DNA from: Adiantum capillus-veneris
Taxonomy: Eukaryota > Streptophyta > Polypodiopsida > Polypodiales > Pteridaceae
Direction: 5' to 3'
Length of the DNA stretch: 64,000 nt
NCBI GenBank assembly: GCA_014529385.2
Contig: CM043946.1
Span: 35,738,558-35,802,557, forward strand
The notes beneath the pieces are model-generated. The model made no database searches. It had not been told where the DNA came from and was given only the letters and a program-made list of their open reading frames with translations. Positions within the stretch are counted from its first letter, which is position 1. Each line of letters opens with the position of its first letter. Positions 19,413 through 29,323 of the stretch are shown here, piece by piece. Position numbers and translations under genes: made by a program.

Positions 19413-22400
19413 ATGGCATCTTCTCACAGTGAGACTCTTTACAACATAAAGAAGCTGGATGGCACAAACTTTCCATTCTGGAAGAAGCAGATTTGGCAGG
19501 TTTTGGTGCAGAAAAAACAAGTGAAGCCATTGAAGCTCAAAGGGGAGAGACCAGAATTTATGGCTCAAGATGAGTGGGAAGAGCTTGACGAGTTAGCTTG
19601 TTCCACAATCATGCTGACACTGGCAGAAAATGTTTACTTCAACGTAGCAGAAGAGACTACAGCGTATGGCGTATGGCAAAAGCTATGTGATATGTACGAG
19701 AAACAAAGTGCTGCTTCTCAGATTTACTGGCTCAAGAAATTGGTGGATTTGAAGATGAAGGAAGGGACAGCCATGTCAAATCATCTGAATGAATTTCACA
19801 CAATTTTCAGCCAGTTAACAGCACAGGAGATAGTCTTTCCAGATTCAGTGAAGGCTATGTTTCTCTTAATCACTTTGCCAGACAGTTGGGATACTTTTCG
19901 TACAGCGTTAAGTAATTCTGTCGCGCCAGAAGGTCTTACAAGTGCCAATGTAGAAGGCAGCTTGCTCACAGAGGAAGTGAACAGGAAGAACATTGACAAA
20001 GGCAAAGGCAATAGTGCTTTGGTCGTTCGAGGGAGACAACAGTTTAAAGAGAAGAAGGGTAAGAAGGCACAAAACCGAAGTAAGTCTCGTGATTCGAAGT
20101 CAAAGGATGACATAGAATGCTACCATTGTGGCAAGAAGGGTCACATGAAGCGAGACTGTACGAAGTGGAAACAAGAAAAAGGCAAAACAAAGAGTTCTGA
20201 GCAAGATGAAAAGAAGAGTTCAGTGAAGATTGAAGAGGTGAATGTCACAGGATCTGGTTCAGACAGTGATTCTGGTATAGCATCTGGTGACATCTTCCTT
20301 ACAAGCAATCTTGATTCTGTTTTCTTGACTGCAGAGGATGGACATGCTATGAGTGATTGGATTATCGACTCAGGGGCATCTTTACATGTTTCTCCGCACA
20401 AAGAGTGGTTTACATCATATGTGGCTACTAAAGATTATGTCAGACTTGGCAATGAGCAGGTTTGTGACATACTTGGAGTGGGAGATGTGCAGTTGAAGTT
20501 TCAGAATGGCTCTTCTTTATGGCTCAAGAATGTCAGACATGTTCCAGCAATCCGAAAGAGCTTGATTAGTACAGGGAAGTTGGATGATGCGGGTTATGTG
20601 ACAGTTTTTGGGAACAGCGCTTGGAAGATCTCCAAAGGTTCGATGACTGTAGCACATGGCAGCAAGTCAGGAACTCTGTACACTTTACATGTTTCAGAGG
20701 TTAAAAACCATGTAATTAATGTGATTGAGCAGCCAAGTGTGTCACTGTGGCATCGTAGGTTGGGACATATGTCAAAAAGAGGAATGGAAATACTTTCTCA
20801 TTATGGTTATTTGCCTGGATTTTCATTTCAAGATTTCGAGTTTTGTGAGCATTGTGTTTATGGTAAGCAAACACAGGAACCGCACAGATCAAAGAGGAAT
20901 CGTAGGGACGAACGGTTAGCTCTTGTACACAGTGACCTATGCGGACCAATGCCTAGTTTGTCACTAGGGGGAGCAACGTACTTTTGTACATTCATAGATG
21001 ACTATTCTCGCAAAGTATGGGTTTACTTCTTGAAGCACAAAGATGAGGTGCTCAAGGTCTTTAAGACATTCTTGCAGCTGGTGGAGAATCAGAGTGGTCA
21101 GAAGCTGAAGTGCTTGAGAACTGACAATGGTGGAGAGTACGTTTCCAAAGCTTTTCAAGACTTTTGTGAAGCAAAAGGGATTAAGCGGGAGCTTACTGCA
21201 CCATATAATCCTTCACAGAATGGGGTTGCAGAACGTATGAATAGGACCATACAAGAGAAGGTCAGAAGCATGTTGTCAAATGCTGAGTTGCCTAATGGAT
21301 TTTGGGCGGAAGCAGTGGCTACAGCAGTCCATTTGATCAACAGGTCTCCTAGTAGGGTTCTGGATAAGAGTGCAATGGCCGAGATGCTATGGACAGGCAA
21401 GGCACCTTCGTATAAGCATCTCAGAGTCTTTGGTTGTGAAGCTTATAGCCATATTCCTAAGGAGTTCAGAAATAAGTTAGAACCAAAGAGCAAGAAGTGT
21501 ATATTTCTTGGCTACGGAGAATCGGGCGAGATGGGTTACCGGCTTTGGGATCCTGAGTCCAGAAAGCTTATTCGTAGCAATGATGTGCATTTCAATGAAG
21601 CCAAGTTTCACGCTAAGCCAGAGAAGACAGAGGAGATCAGAAGAGTTGTCTTCAGGGAAGATGGACCTAGTGCTAGCACATCAAGACAGCATGGTCAGGC
21701 TCAAGAACAGCCTATAGTGGCTAGAGAGGCAGAATCAGTTGTGGTGAGACGTTCTGAGCGTGTCTCCAAACCACCTGATCGTTATGTGCCATCTCTAAAT
21801 TATGTCATGCTCACAGATTGCGGAGAACCATCTTGTTACAAGGAAGCATTACAAGTGGTTGACTCGAAAAAATGGCAGTTGGCCATGCAGTCAGAGATGA
21901 CAGCTCTGCATAAAAACCAGACATGGAAGTTGGTTAAATTACCACCGGGCAAAAAGGCTCTACCTTGTAAATGGGTTTATAGGTATAAGATCACCGCTCA
22001 TGATAGTCAGCCAAAGTACAAAGCAAGGCTTGTTGCCAAGGGCTTTAAGCAAGAACAAGGCATTGACTTTGATGAAGTCTTCTCTCCAGTGGTTAAGATG
22101 ACTACATTGAGATGCTTTCTTGCATTGGTTGCTATATTGGATTTGGTGTTGCACCAAATGGATGTCAAGACAACGTTCTTGCATGGTGATTTAGATGTGG
22201 AAATTTACATGCAGTAGCCAGAAGGGTTTGTTGAGAAAGGCATGGAACATTTGGTATGCCAGTTGTTAAAGAGTCTTTATGGCTTAAAACAATCACCGAG
22301 GGCATGGTACCATAAGTTCCACCAGTTTATGCTTTCTCAAGGCTACAAACGTAGTAAGTTCGATCACTGTCTATATACAAAGAAGGCTAAGGATGGCAGT

Positions 22401-23378
22401 TGGCTGATCCTTATTTTGTATGTGGATGACATGTTGATTGCTGGCAAACACTTGGAAGAAATTTCAGCTTTGAAGTCAAAGATGGCAAAATCGTTTGACA
22501 TGAAAGACATGGGTGAGGCAAGTCATATACTTGGTATGCGCATTGAGAGAGACAGATCAAAGAAGTTGATTTGGTTATCTCAAACAGAGTATATTGACAA
22601 GGTTTTGCAACGTTTCAATATGGAGAAGGGAAAGGCATTGAGTGTTCCATTGCCACCATATGTGAAACTTAGCAAACAAGATTGTCCTGTGTCTGAGGAA
22701 GAAAAGGCTGAAATGGATAAGATTCCATATGCGTCTGCAGTGGGTAGTTTGATGTATGCAATGATTGCTACACGTCCGGATATTGCATTTGCAGTGGGAG
22801 TGGTTAGCAGATATATGTCAAATCCCGGCAAGAAACATTGGGAGGCAGTGAAAGGTATCATGAGATACTTAAAACATACAAAGAGTATGCGCATATGCTA
22901 TGGTAGTCAGGATTTGAGTGTCAGAGGATACACTGACTCAGATTATGCAGGAGACTTGGATAAGAGGAGATCTACATCAGGCTATGTCTTTACATTGGCT
23001 GGAGGTGCCATATCATGGCGATCTCGATTACAAGATTGTGTTACGCAGTCTACTACAGAAGCTGAGTATGTTGCAGCAAATGAGGCATGCAAAGAATCTA
23101 TTTGGCTTGGTAGATTGGTTGCAGACTTGGGAATCAATGCAGATATGCCAGAGTTATATTGTGATAGTCAAAGTGCTATACAATTGGCAAAGAATCCAGT
23201 GTTCCATTCGAAGACTAAGCATATTGATGTGAAGTATCACTTCATTAGGGAAGTACTTGAAGACAAGCAGATACAACTGCTGAAGATCCACACCAAGGAC
23301 AATCCTGCTGATCTACTCACAAAGGGACTTCCAGGAGAGGGCTTTGTGCATTGTCGTGAGTTATTGGGCATTGGATAG
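19413..23378 (+). pseudogene. Copia-1 Gag-Pol polyprotein with one TAG codon
   Basis: The first ATG of the frame is 19413, giving 1321 codons to the stop at 23376. Gag helical domain at about 10-180; zinc knuckle CX2CX4HX4C at 236-249; aspartic protease with DSGA at Asp319; pre-integrase block LWHRRLGHM near 447; integrase core with Asp508, Asp571 and Glu607 (D-D-35-E) and QNGVAER; RT with YVDD at 1003-1006; RNase H with YTDSDYAGDLDKRRSTSGY and the KTKHIDVKYHFIRE block. The only break is TAG at 22215-22217 (codon 935) in the RT, where Copia-2 has CAG. The RT block reads DVKTTFLHGDL instead of the usual DVKTAFLHGDL. All else is open, in keeping with a very recent insertion. Confidence 0.95.
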
Positions 23379-23436
23379 ATGGCAACCATGTAAATCTTTG
23401 TACATTTATGTTCATAGATTTACAGTTACTTAAAGT

Positions 23437-23486
23437 GCCACATTGGACTTTAAGTGGGAGGTTGTTGGGATTAAAGCCCAAGTGGC
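23437..23486 (+). other. Hairpin across PPT and 3' LTR start of Copia-1
   Basis: Left arm 23437-23453 (GCCACATTGGACTTTAA) pairs with right arm 23471-23486 inside the LTR, with one bulged A and one A-C mismatch. The 17-base loop holds the polypurine tract GTGGGAGG and the first LTR bases. Copia-2 has the same structure, with the end pair G-C replaced by A-T. Confidence 0.75.
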
Positions 23487-23679
23487 CTCTTATGCGGATA
23501 TGGCCGGCCGCCCGCCTAACTCACTTACCTCTAACTCTTTGTATATACTAACATATTCTTTGTGAATACTAAGGAATTGGGAGATAACCCTTCTAACAGA
23601 TCTCTGCGTACTGTGTACTGTGTAAGCTGTGTGTGTGTGTGAGAGAGAGAGTCGACCCACGCTCCGCTCCGCGACTTCA
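23463..23679 (+). repeat. 3' LTR of Copia-1
   Basis: 217 bp, identical to the 5' LTR except for one base in the GT/GA run. It is preceded by AAGTGGGAGG (polypurine tract) and followed by target duplication TTAGT. Confidence 0.97.
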
Positions 23680-24340
23680 TTAGTACCAAAAACTAGTAGA
23701 CAATACCAAAGCCATCATACTACCAATTAGTACCAAGAACTAGCACACAGTACCAAAGCCATCATACTACTAATCAGTACCAGAACCTAGCAGACAATAC
23801 TGAAGCCATCATACTACCAATTAGTACCAAAAACTAGCAGGTCATCAATGCAAGAAGACAACCATAAACTACCAAAATTAGTATCAAATCATAACCAAGA
23901 GCTACCAATTAGTACCAAATCATAACCATGAGCTACCAATTAGCACCAAATCATAACCATGAGCTACCAACTAGTACCAAAAATCATAACCAGGAGCTAC
24001 CAGTTAGTACCAAATCATAACCATGAGCTACCAATTAGTACCAAAAATCCTTACAGCCACCAAAAAAGCATTGTAAGAAGCTACCCTAAAACCCTAAAAG
24101 TACCAATACATTCAAAGTAGTGTCGTTACCAAAACCATAAACTATCAAAGGAAGTGCCAGAATAGTACCAAATACTACCAATTAGTACCAAAAGCATTAC
24201 GAATACACCCAAGTCCACCAATAAACTACCCAAAAGCAACCAAAACTACCAAAAGAACATTGTTAAATCCACTCCAGAAACTACCAAAGCATTACCAAAA
24301 AATACCAAAAGCTACCTGTAAGGGTTTAGTGGTACTAGCA
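23680..24340. repeat. 47-bp tandem array, right part, grading into a shorter array
   Basis: Four 47-bp units continue the array at 17983-18154. From about 23860 the repeat becomes a shorter unit based on GAGCTACCAATTAGTACCAA with CATAACC, then scattered ACCAAAA words to about 24340. This lies in non-coding DNA between gene G exons. Confidence 0.85.
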
Positions 24341-24651
24341 ACACAACAAAAACTACCAAAACAATAGATTTATCAGACTACCAAACTACTAAAAACAACA
24401 TGATAGAAGATACCAAAACAAGAAAGTATATCCAAAAAACCCCAAAAGATACCAGTATGGGCAAAAAGTAGCAAAATAACATAGAGAAAATTCAAAAAAT
24501 CCACCTGGACCTAGCAATCTACCTAGAATATGCAACTGCCATACAGAAGCAAAACCACCAAACTCTATCAAACTAGCAAAGTAGCATTTATAGATACTAA
24601 AAAGCTGCATGCACTACCAAAAACACTTTTTTAAGGCATGATAGGAATTAC

Positions 24652-25524
24652 TTGCTGTAGATGAACCTCCTTCTCTAGCTTCAACATGTCCTCACTATTT
24701 CCAAGTCGACGAAGCATGCGCCAACTGGCTCCCAGATCAGCCTCAACCTCTTTGAGGTCCTCATCATTGAAAGGGTTTTCTTGCTTTAGTTTTGCAAGCT
24801 ACACTTCATAGTGCTCTATGTCATCCTTTATCCGCTTCACAACAGCATTGGAACCCTTGGCTCTCAACAATGTTCCTTTGTTCTGCTGTAGAGATGCTTT
24901 CAGCTCTTTCAGCCTGTCCGATGCAGCTGCACTTTTATGAGGCACTCTCTCAACAATACTTTCCAATTCTGTAACATAATCAGGCAGCTCTACGTGAAGT
25001 TGTGGGGGGTCTAACTCTGTACAGAGGTTACTATCACTTTGCGTAAGGCGGGGCTTCTCAATAGATGACCCTAAAACACCGTGGGAGGCACCGTTTACCC
25101 TTCGCCAAGTTTCGACCTTCCGCTCCAACCCTCCTGGGCGGCTGGCACACATGTTCATTACTACCCCTCCAAACCTCGCCCATGCGACTATACAGGGTCC
25201 TTTGTTGCCGCATGGCATCTCTCAAAAGCATAGCAGCATGCAAACTTCACAGTGATTTCTCCACAAGATGGTGGGGCTTGATATACCTTGTGGAAGAGGA
25301 ACGTACAATCTTCAAGGAGTCTTCGGTGCACATGATTCAAGTAGATCTTTGCATTCTTCTGGTAGCTTTGCTTAAACACCGTCATCCACTCGTCGTGAGG
25401 GAGGTCTTCATCCTTAAGATCCTTTGCAAGCACCCCCTCCATGCTGAGACCATACTCTTCGTGAAGCTCCTCGGCTGTATAACAGAACTTGGTCAAAATA
25501 GGGTATTCTTCCATTTTGTTTTTG
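24652..25524 (-). pseudogene. Gene G, long internal exon (decayed)
   Basis: The exon starts at 25524 after acceptor ACATTGCAAG and ends at a GTAATT donor at 24651. It encodes a soluble, helix-rich protein (blocks YTAEELHEEYGLSMEG, DEWMTVFKQSYQKNAKIY and LLRDAMRQQRTLYSRMGEVW, then coiled-coil-like ELKASLQQNKGTLLR). Two frameshifts, near 25235 and 25090, and a TAG at 24799-24801 break it; the frame after the TAG stays open to the donor. The protein was not recognised. It is grouped with the exons at 26262, 17664 and 8127 by strand, order and splice signals only. Confidence 0.5.
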
Positions 25525-25669
25525 CTTGCAATGTGGAAACACAAAGCTCAAATGTTAGACATGCCCTCCGTCTACCAATCCAAAATACCTAAGCATGCTT
25601 CCCAAATGACCTTCTATTGGCAACATTTCAGCAATGTCAAACTAAACCCTACACCCTAAACAGCCCTTT

Positions 25670-25805
25670 GGTCACACAGATGTTCTTCCCAATGCACAAT
25701 TTGGTACTGACCAAATTTGAGGCTATACAGAGTTATCAGTGTACATTACCAAATTTGGTACCATAAAGTACCAAATTTGGTAGTGTAAAGTACCATATTT
25801 TGTAC
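25670..25805. repeat. Palindromic ACCAAATTTGGT repeats
   Basis: The 12-base palindrome ACCAAATTTGGT occurs near 25747 and 25769, with related halves around it (TTTGGTACTGACCAAATTTG near 25702). This lies in a putative intron of gene G. The remainder to 26260 is AT-rich with no gene; a 40-60 bp phrase about ATGCAATGCA...TTGTGTT is loosely repeated near 25900 and 26040. Confidence 0.6.
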
Positions 25806-26261
25806 TCTAAACTTCCTCATTTTCTTAGTAAACCCTCTTGTCCTACAGGGTATGATAATAGGGATACAAGAAGATCCTTCTGCAAGATACATAGATGAAA
25901 CAATACATTCACAATTGTTGAAAAATCTCCTGAGATTGTGTTTGGGTGAAGGCACATATGCTTGAATCATGTGCATGCAATGCAAAAAAGAGGATAGGAA
26001 TGCAAAGCTCCTGAGCAAGAAAAACATTGACTTACATGCAATGCATAGATGAAACAATACACTCGTGCAATTATTGAAATTTTTCATGAAATTGTGTTCG
26101 GTTCAAGGCACATATGCTTTCATGAATGCATAATGCAAGGCTCTTGAGCAAAAAACAGTACATAAACTTGCATGCAATGACCTTACAACCTTTGACATAG
26201 CTACCTCTCATGAAACAAAATCAAATCTTGTAACAGGACATGACAGCATAGAAACACCAAC

Positions 26262-26835
26262 CTCTGGTTTTAGTTGAAGACCGATTCTCGTCCTCGGCAA
26301 AAGGTGCTACAGACTTTCTTGATTTCTCCACAAAAATGCTCCCCTTGCTAGCCCTTGTGTTCAGTGTGTTAATGCTTCGGGGAGACTTTGTGCCTTTGAG
26401 GGGGGAGGTTGCATCCATTGTCCTGGGCTTCTTGCCTTTGTCGGGTGAACCCTTGGCAGCAGCAAACTTCCTCGCGGGCGTCCTTATTGTGGCGCAGGGG
26501 CTGCACAGGGGAATCCTGAAGGTGATACCTAAGTCCTTTGGACAGCGTTGCGCAGTCGAGAACCACTACGAAAAGCCACTGGTACTACACAGGACACACA
26601 CGCTACGTCACACGAGTTCAAACGTGCAAAAACTCCAATCCATCATTGGCCCCACCCACGATGTCTTTTCAAACAGAGTGGTCACTGGATTTTTTATTTC
26701 TACTAGCTTCCCTCCTACAACATTTAATTTTAGAGGCCGAAAACGGTTCCCTCCAAAACAACCTCTTGCTTTTGTAGAAGTACCAACGAGCAAAAAAGGT
26801 CCTTTTTTTGTACCACCATTGCATGCTTTCAGCCA
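26262..26835 (-). pseudogene. Gene G, upstream exon (decayed)
   Basis: Minus-strand coding-like sequence: a block reading FRPLKLNVVGGKLVEIKN then VGPMMDWSFCTFE, followed after a frameshift by YQWLFVVVLDCATLSKGLRY, then a basic disordered stretch (ARKFAAAKGSPDKGKKP and TSPLKGTKSPRS). It ends at a plausible donor (AG/GTTGGT at 26261). Its upstream edge abuts Copia D at about 26835, so the gene start is lost. Function unknown. Confidence 0.4.
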
Positions 26836-27135
26836 TGTGTCATTTTCTATAAGTGCATCATATTCTGATTGCATGGTAGCCATCCATTTTTTTGAATTTT
26901 GTGCTTCATCAAAAGACAGAGGTTCCTCAACATCACATAAGCTAGACACAGTCAAAGCATAACAATTTGATGCATAAGATGCATGGCAAGAACCTGAACG
27001 TGTACCACTAGACAAAGGTGCATCCAATTTACTGTCATGCAAAGTATGGACGAGCCATTTTGGCATACCTCTAGCCTGCTCATTCTCAGCCCTTTGCACA
27101 TCAAATACATCCTGTATATTTGCATCAGTAGTAGG
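26836..27135 (-). pseudogene. Copia D, start of reverse transcriptase (left fragment)
   Basis: The block VEEPLSFDEAQNSKKWMATM followed by QSEYDALIENDTW is the conserved entry to the Copia RT domain. It then breaks off into gene G sequence. It belongs with 38581-40563; element C separates the two parts. All RT catalytic motifs are missing. Confidence 0.8.
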
Positions 27136-27326
27136 TGTTAGAGTTTTGGCATCTCGAGTGAACTGCCCAATGTGATCCCATTATTTAGTTTGTCTTTTAG
27201 GTATTAATTTTACTTATTTGTCAAAGTCTTGGGTAGGGCAATTTACTGAGGTTGTTATATAAGCAGCCTCTTGCCTCCATTGTATACACATTCAGTTATT
27301 CATTGCCAAGGTTGATTGGTTCATGA

Positions 27327-27379
<53 letters not shown>

Positions 27380-27425
27380 GCTCACTCCCCTTGGTCTCTA
27401 CGCTTCCGCATCGTCGACTTTGACA
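27136..27425 (+). repeat. 5' LTR of element C
   Basis: Begins TGTTAGAGTTTTGG and ends GACTTTGACA. A TTATATAAGC TATA box lies near 27255 and a (CT)n run at about 27330-27377 near the primer-site end. It is followed by TGGTATTAGAGCTTGG at 27426, the primer site. Confidence 0.9.
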
Positions 27426-27506
27426 TGGTATTAGAGCTTGGTATAGCTCGGTGATCAAAGAGCCTCGACGTGAAGGAGCTATCCGGTGAAGAGAGAAGAA
27501 TACCCG

Positions 27507-27652
27507 AACTGAATGTTCCTGTTAGAATGCACCTCTCATCGGGGATCACTCTTACCCTTTTCCTATTGGATCGACAAGCCCGGTCCCTGACTCTACCAAA
27601 TAAATAATACGACGTCTGTCATAGGTGACATGAATGTGCGTGAGGGTTAACA
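27507..27652 (-). repeat. 3' LTR of K2, truncated
   Basis: Matches the inner end of the K LTR (compare 17494-17663). The outer 400 bp or so are missing. The polypurine tract follows at 27653. Confidence 0.75.
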
Positions 27653-29323
27653 TGCCCCCCTTCCTGATGTTGATTCCGTCCTCGAAAGTTATTGAGCTGA
27701 ATCTCATTCATCGAGGTGGAAGATCATTTGAGATGAATGTCCTTAGCCTTGTTCAGTCACTGCAAAATCAAACAACATTGGCACAATACTTGCATTCTCA
27801 TATACAATTAAAAAGCATATGCAGTTGTAGTCAGACAAATTGATTGGTAACAAAATTTTAAACCATTTGTCAGCAATAAACATTAAATTGTAACATAATC
27901 AAATGCATAAACAGTTGTAAAGGTAAAAACTAAACAAATCTGGGGTCGCTAATTTAACGATCGAAAGGCACTAGAGATCAACTATTAATACCATGGGCAA
28001 GCTTCTCAATTTTCTCTAGTCAATTAAGTTGTTTAATCATGAGAGCCAGGTATTTCATGTCCGAAGACTGACTAGAGGCTATACCTAGAAGACCTTGTAG
28101 TTAAGCTACAATAAAAGGAATTCTCATGAAATCATCGCCTGACTTATTTACTTTTCTTTGATCCCCCAAAGTCTTTTCACATTGATTCAATTTTGACGTG
28201 TGTGCTTATTTTGTATGCCTTGGGTTTTTTGCTTTTCAAGGAAAAGCGCCCACACTAGGAACCTCTAGGGCTCTAGTACCATAGGCGATACATGTGAGTG
28301 AAGTACCAAATCAAGCTGAGATTTTGCTTCCAGCTTAAGATTTTACATTATGGCACTTTGATCTTTTTGTTTGTTCGTTTTCAGCATTTTAATTTTGTAA
28401 CTTTGGGGGGTCATATAACATTGTTACACTCCCCAGACTCATCACATTAGTAAACTCCCTTTATAATACTTAAGCTAAAGGTCAATAGGGACTAAGCCCA
28501 CTAGAAAGCCCTAGTACATTGCACACAATGCTGCCTAAATTGGATTAAGAACCTAAGTAACCATTGATTATTAAGAAGGCATTCCTCATGGTATTAAGAG
28601 AAGATCTCTAATGCTTAGCTTGGTCAAACTAGCTTAGTCGGATTGCTTGGTTTTTAAACCTAGATAAGTGATTATGACAAAAAATTACATTGAATTTAAT
28701 GTTTGGTACTAAGCAAATGCGCTGAATATTATGCTACCAATCACAATTAAAGCAGACAAACATAGATGCAAAAAAGATAAGGGACAATGCTAATGGGCAA
28801 GAAACACCTATTTGTGTTAATGATCGCGCTTGGTTTGAAGAGTGAACGAAAGAAAGATTCCATGAAGGTCCAAATCCTAACCACAGCAACACGTTCCTGT
28901 ACTCACTATGAAACACAAGGATACCTCTAGGAGGCATATCAGTGGGAAAAAAGAACTTTGCTAATTACTAAACTCTAAAACAGAAACACTCCTATTGTAC
29001 TAATCCTACCTACCCTCCATCACTCAAGTGATGAGGATCAAATGTGTTTGATGACATAGGTTTTTGTTTCAGTGTTTGATGACATAGGTTTCTGCTTCAG
29101 TGTACCGGATGTGAATGTGTAGGTTTGGGTCAATGTTTTGGCTTTTATTGTCCACACTCATTTGCTAATTGCTCTTGCTCTTTACTATTTTTGTTTTTTG
29201 TGAGTATAAGGCTTTATATATACATTCCCTAAGATTGGGAGATTGAGAGGTTAGGGAGGAAGGTTGAGAGGGGAGTGAGTGAATGATGACTGTCAGCAAA
29301 CACTCCCCCCTTCCTTGGGTAGA
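27653..29323 (-). other. K2 3' untranslated region
   Basis: Non-coding; aligns along its length with 9400-11044 of K1, including the hairpin at 28231-28247. No gene is seen. Confidence 0.7.

Larger units (their letters stand above)
18155..23679 (+). mobile_element. Copia-1: nearly intact, very young Ty1/copia element
   Basis: A full 5525-bp element with 217-bp LTRs that differ at one position (a GT/GA swap in the dinucleotide run). It has a perfect 5-bp target duplication TTAGT (18150-18154 and 23680-23684), an initiator-Met-type primer site, a 1 kb leader, one Gag-Pol frame with a single TAG, and a polypurine tract. All domains of an autonomous Copia element are present in the order Gag, protease, integrase, RT, RNase H. 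It landed inside a 47-bp tandem array. Copia-2 at 48790-54340 is a close relative with different LTR sequence. Confidence 0.97.
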
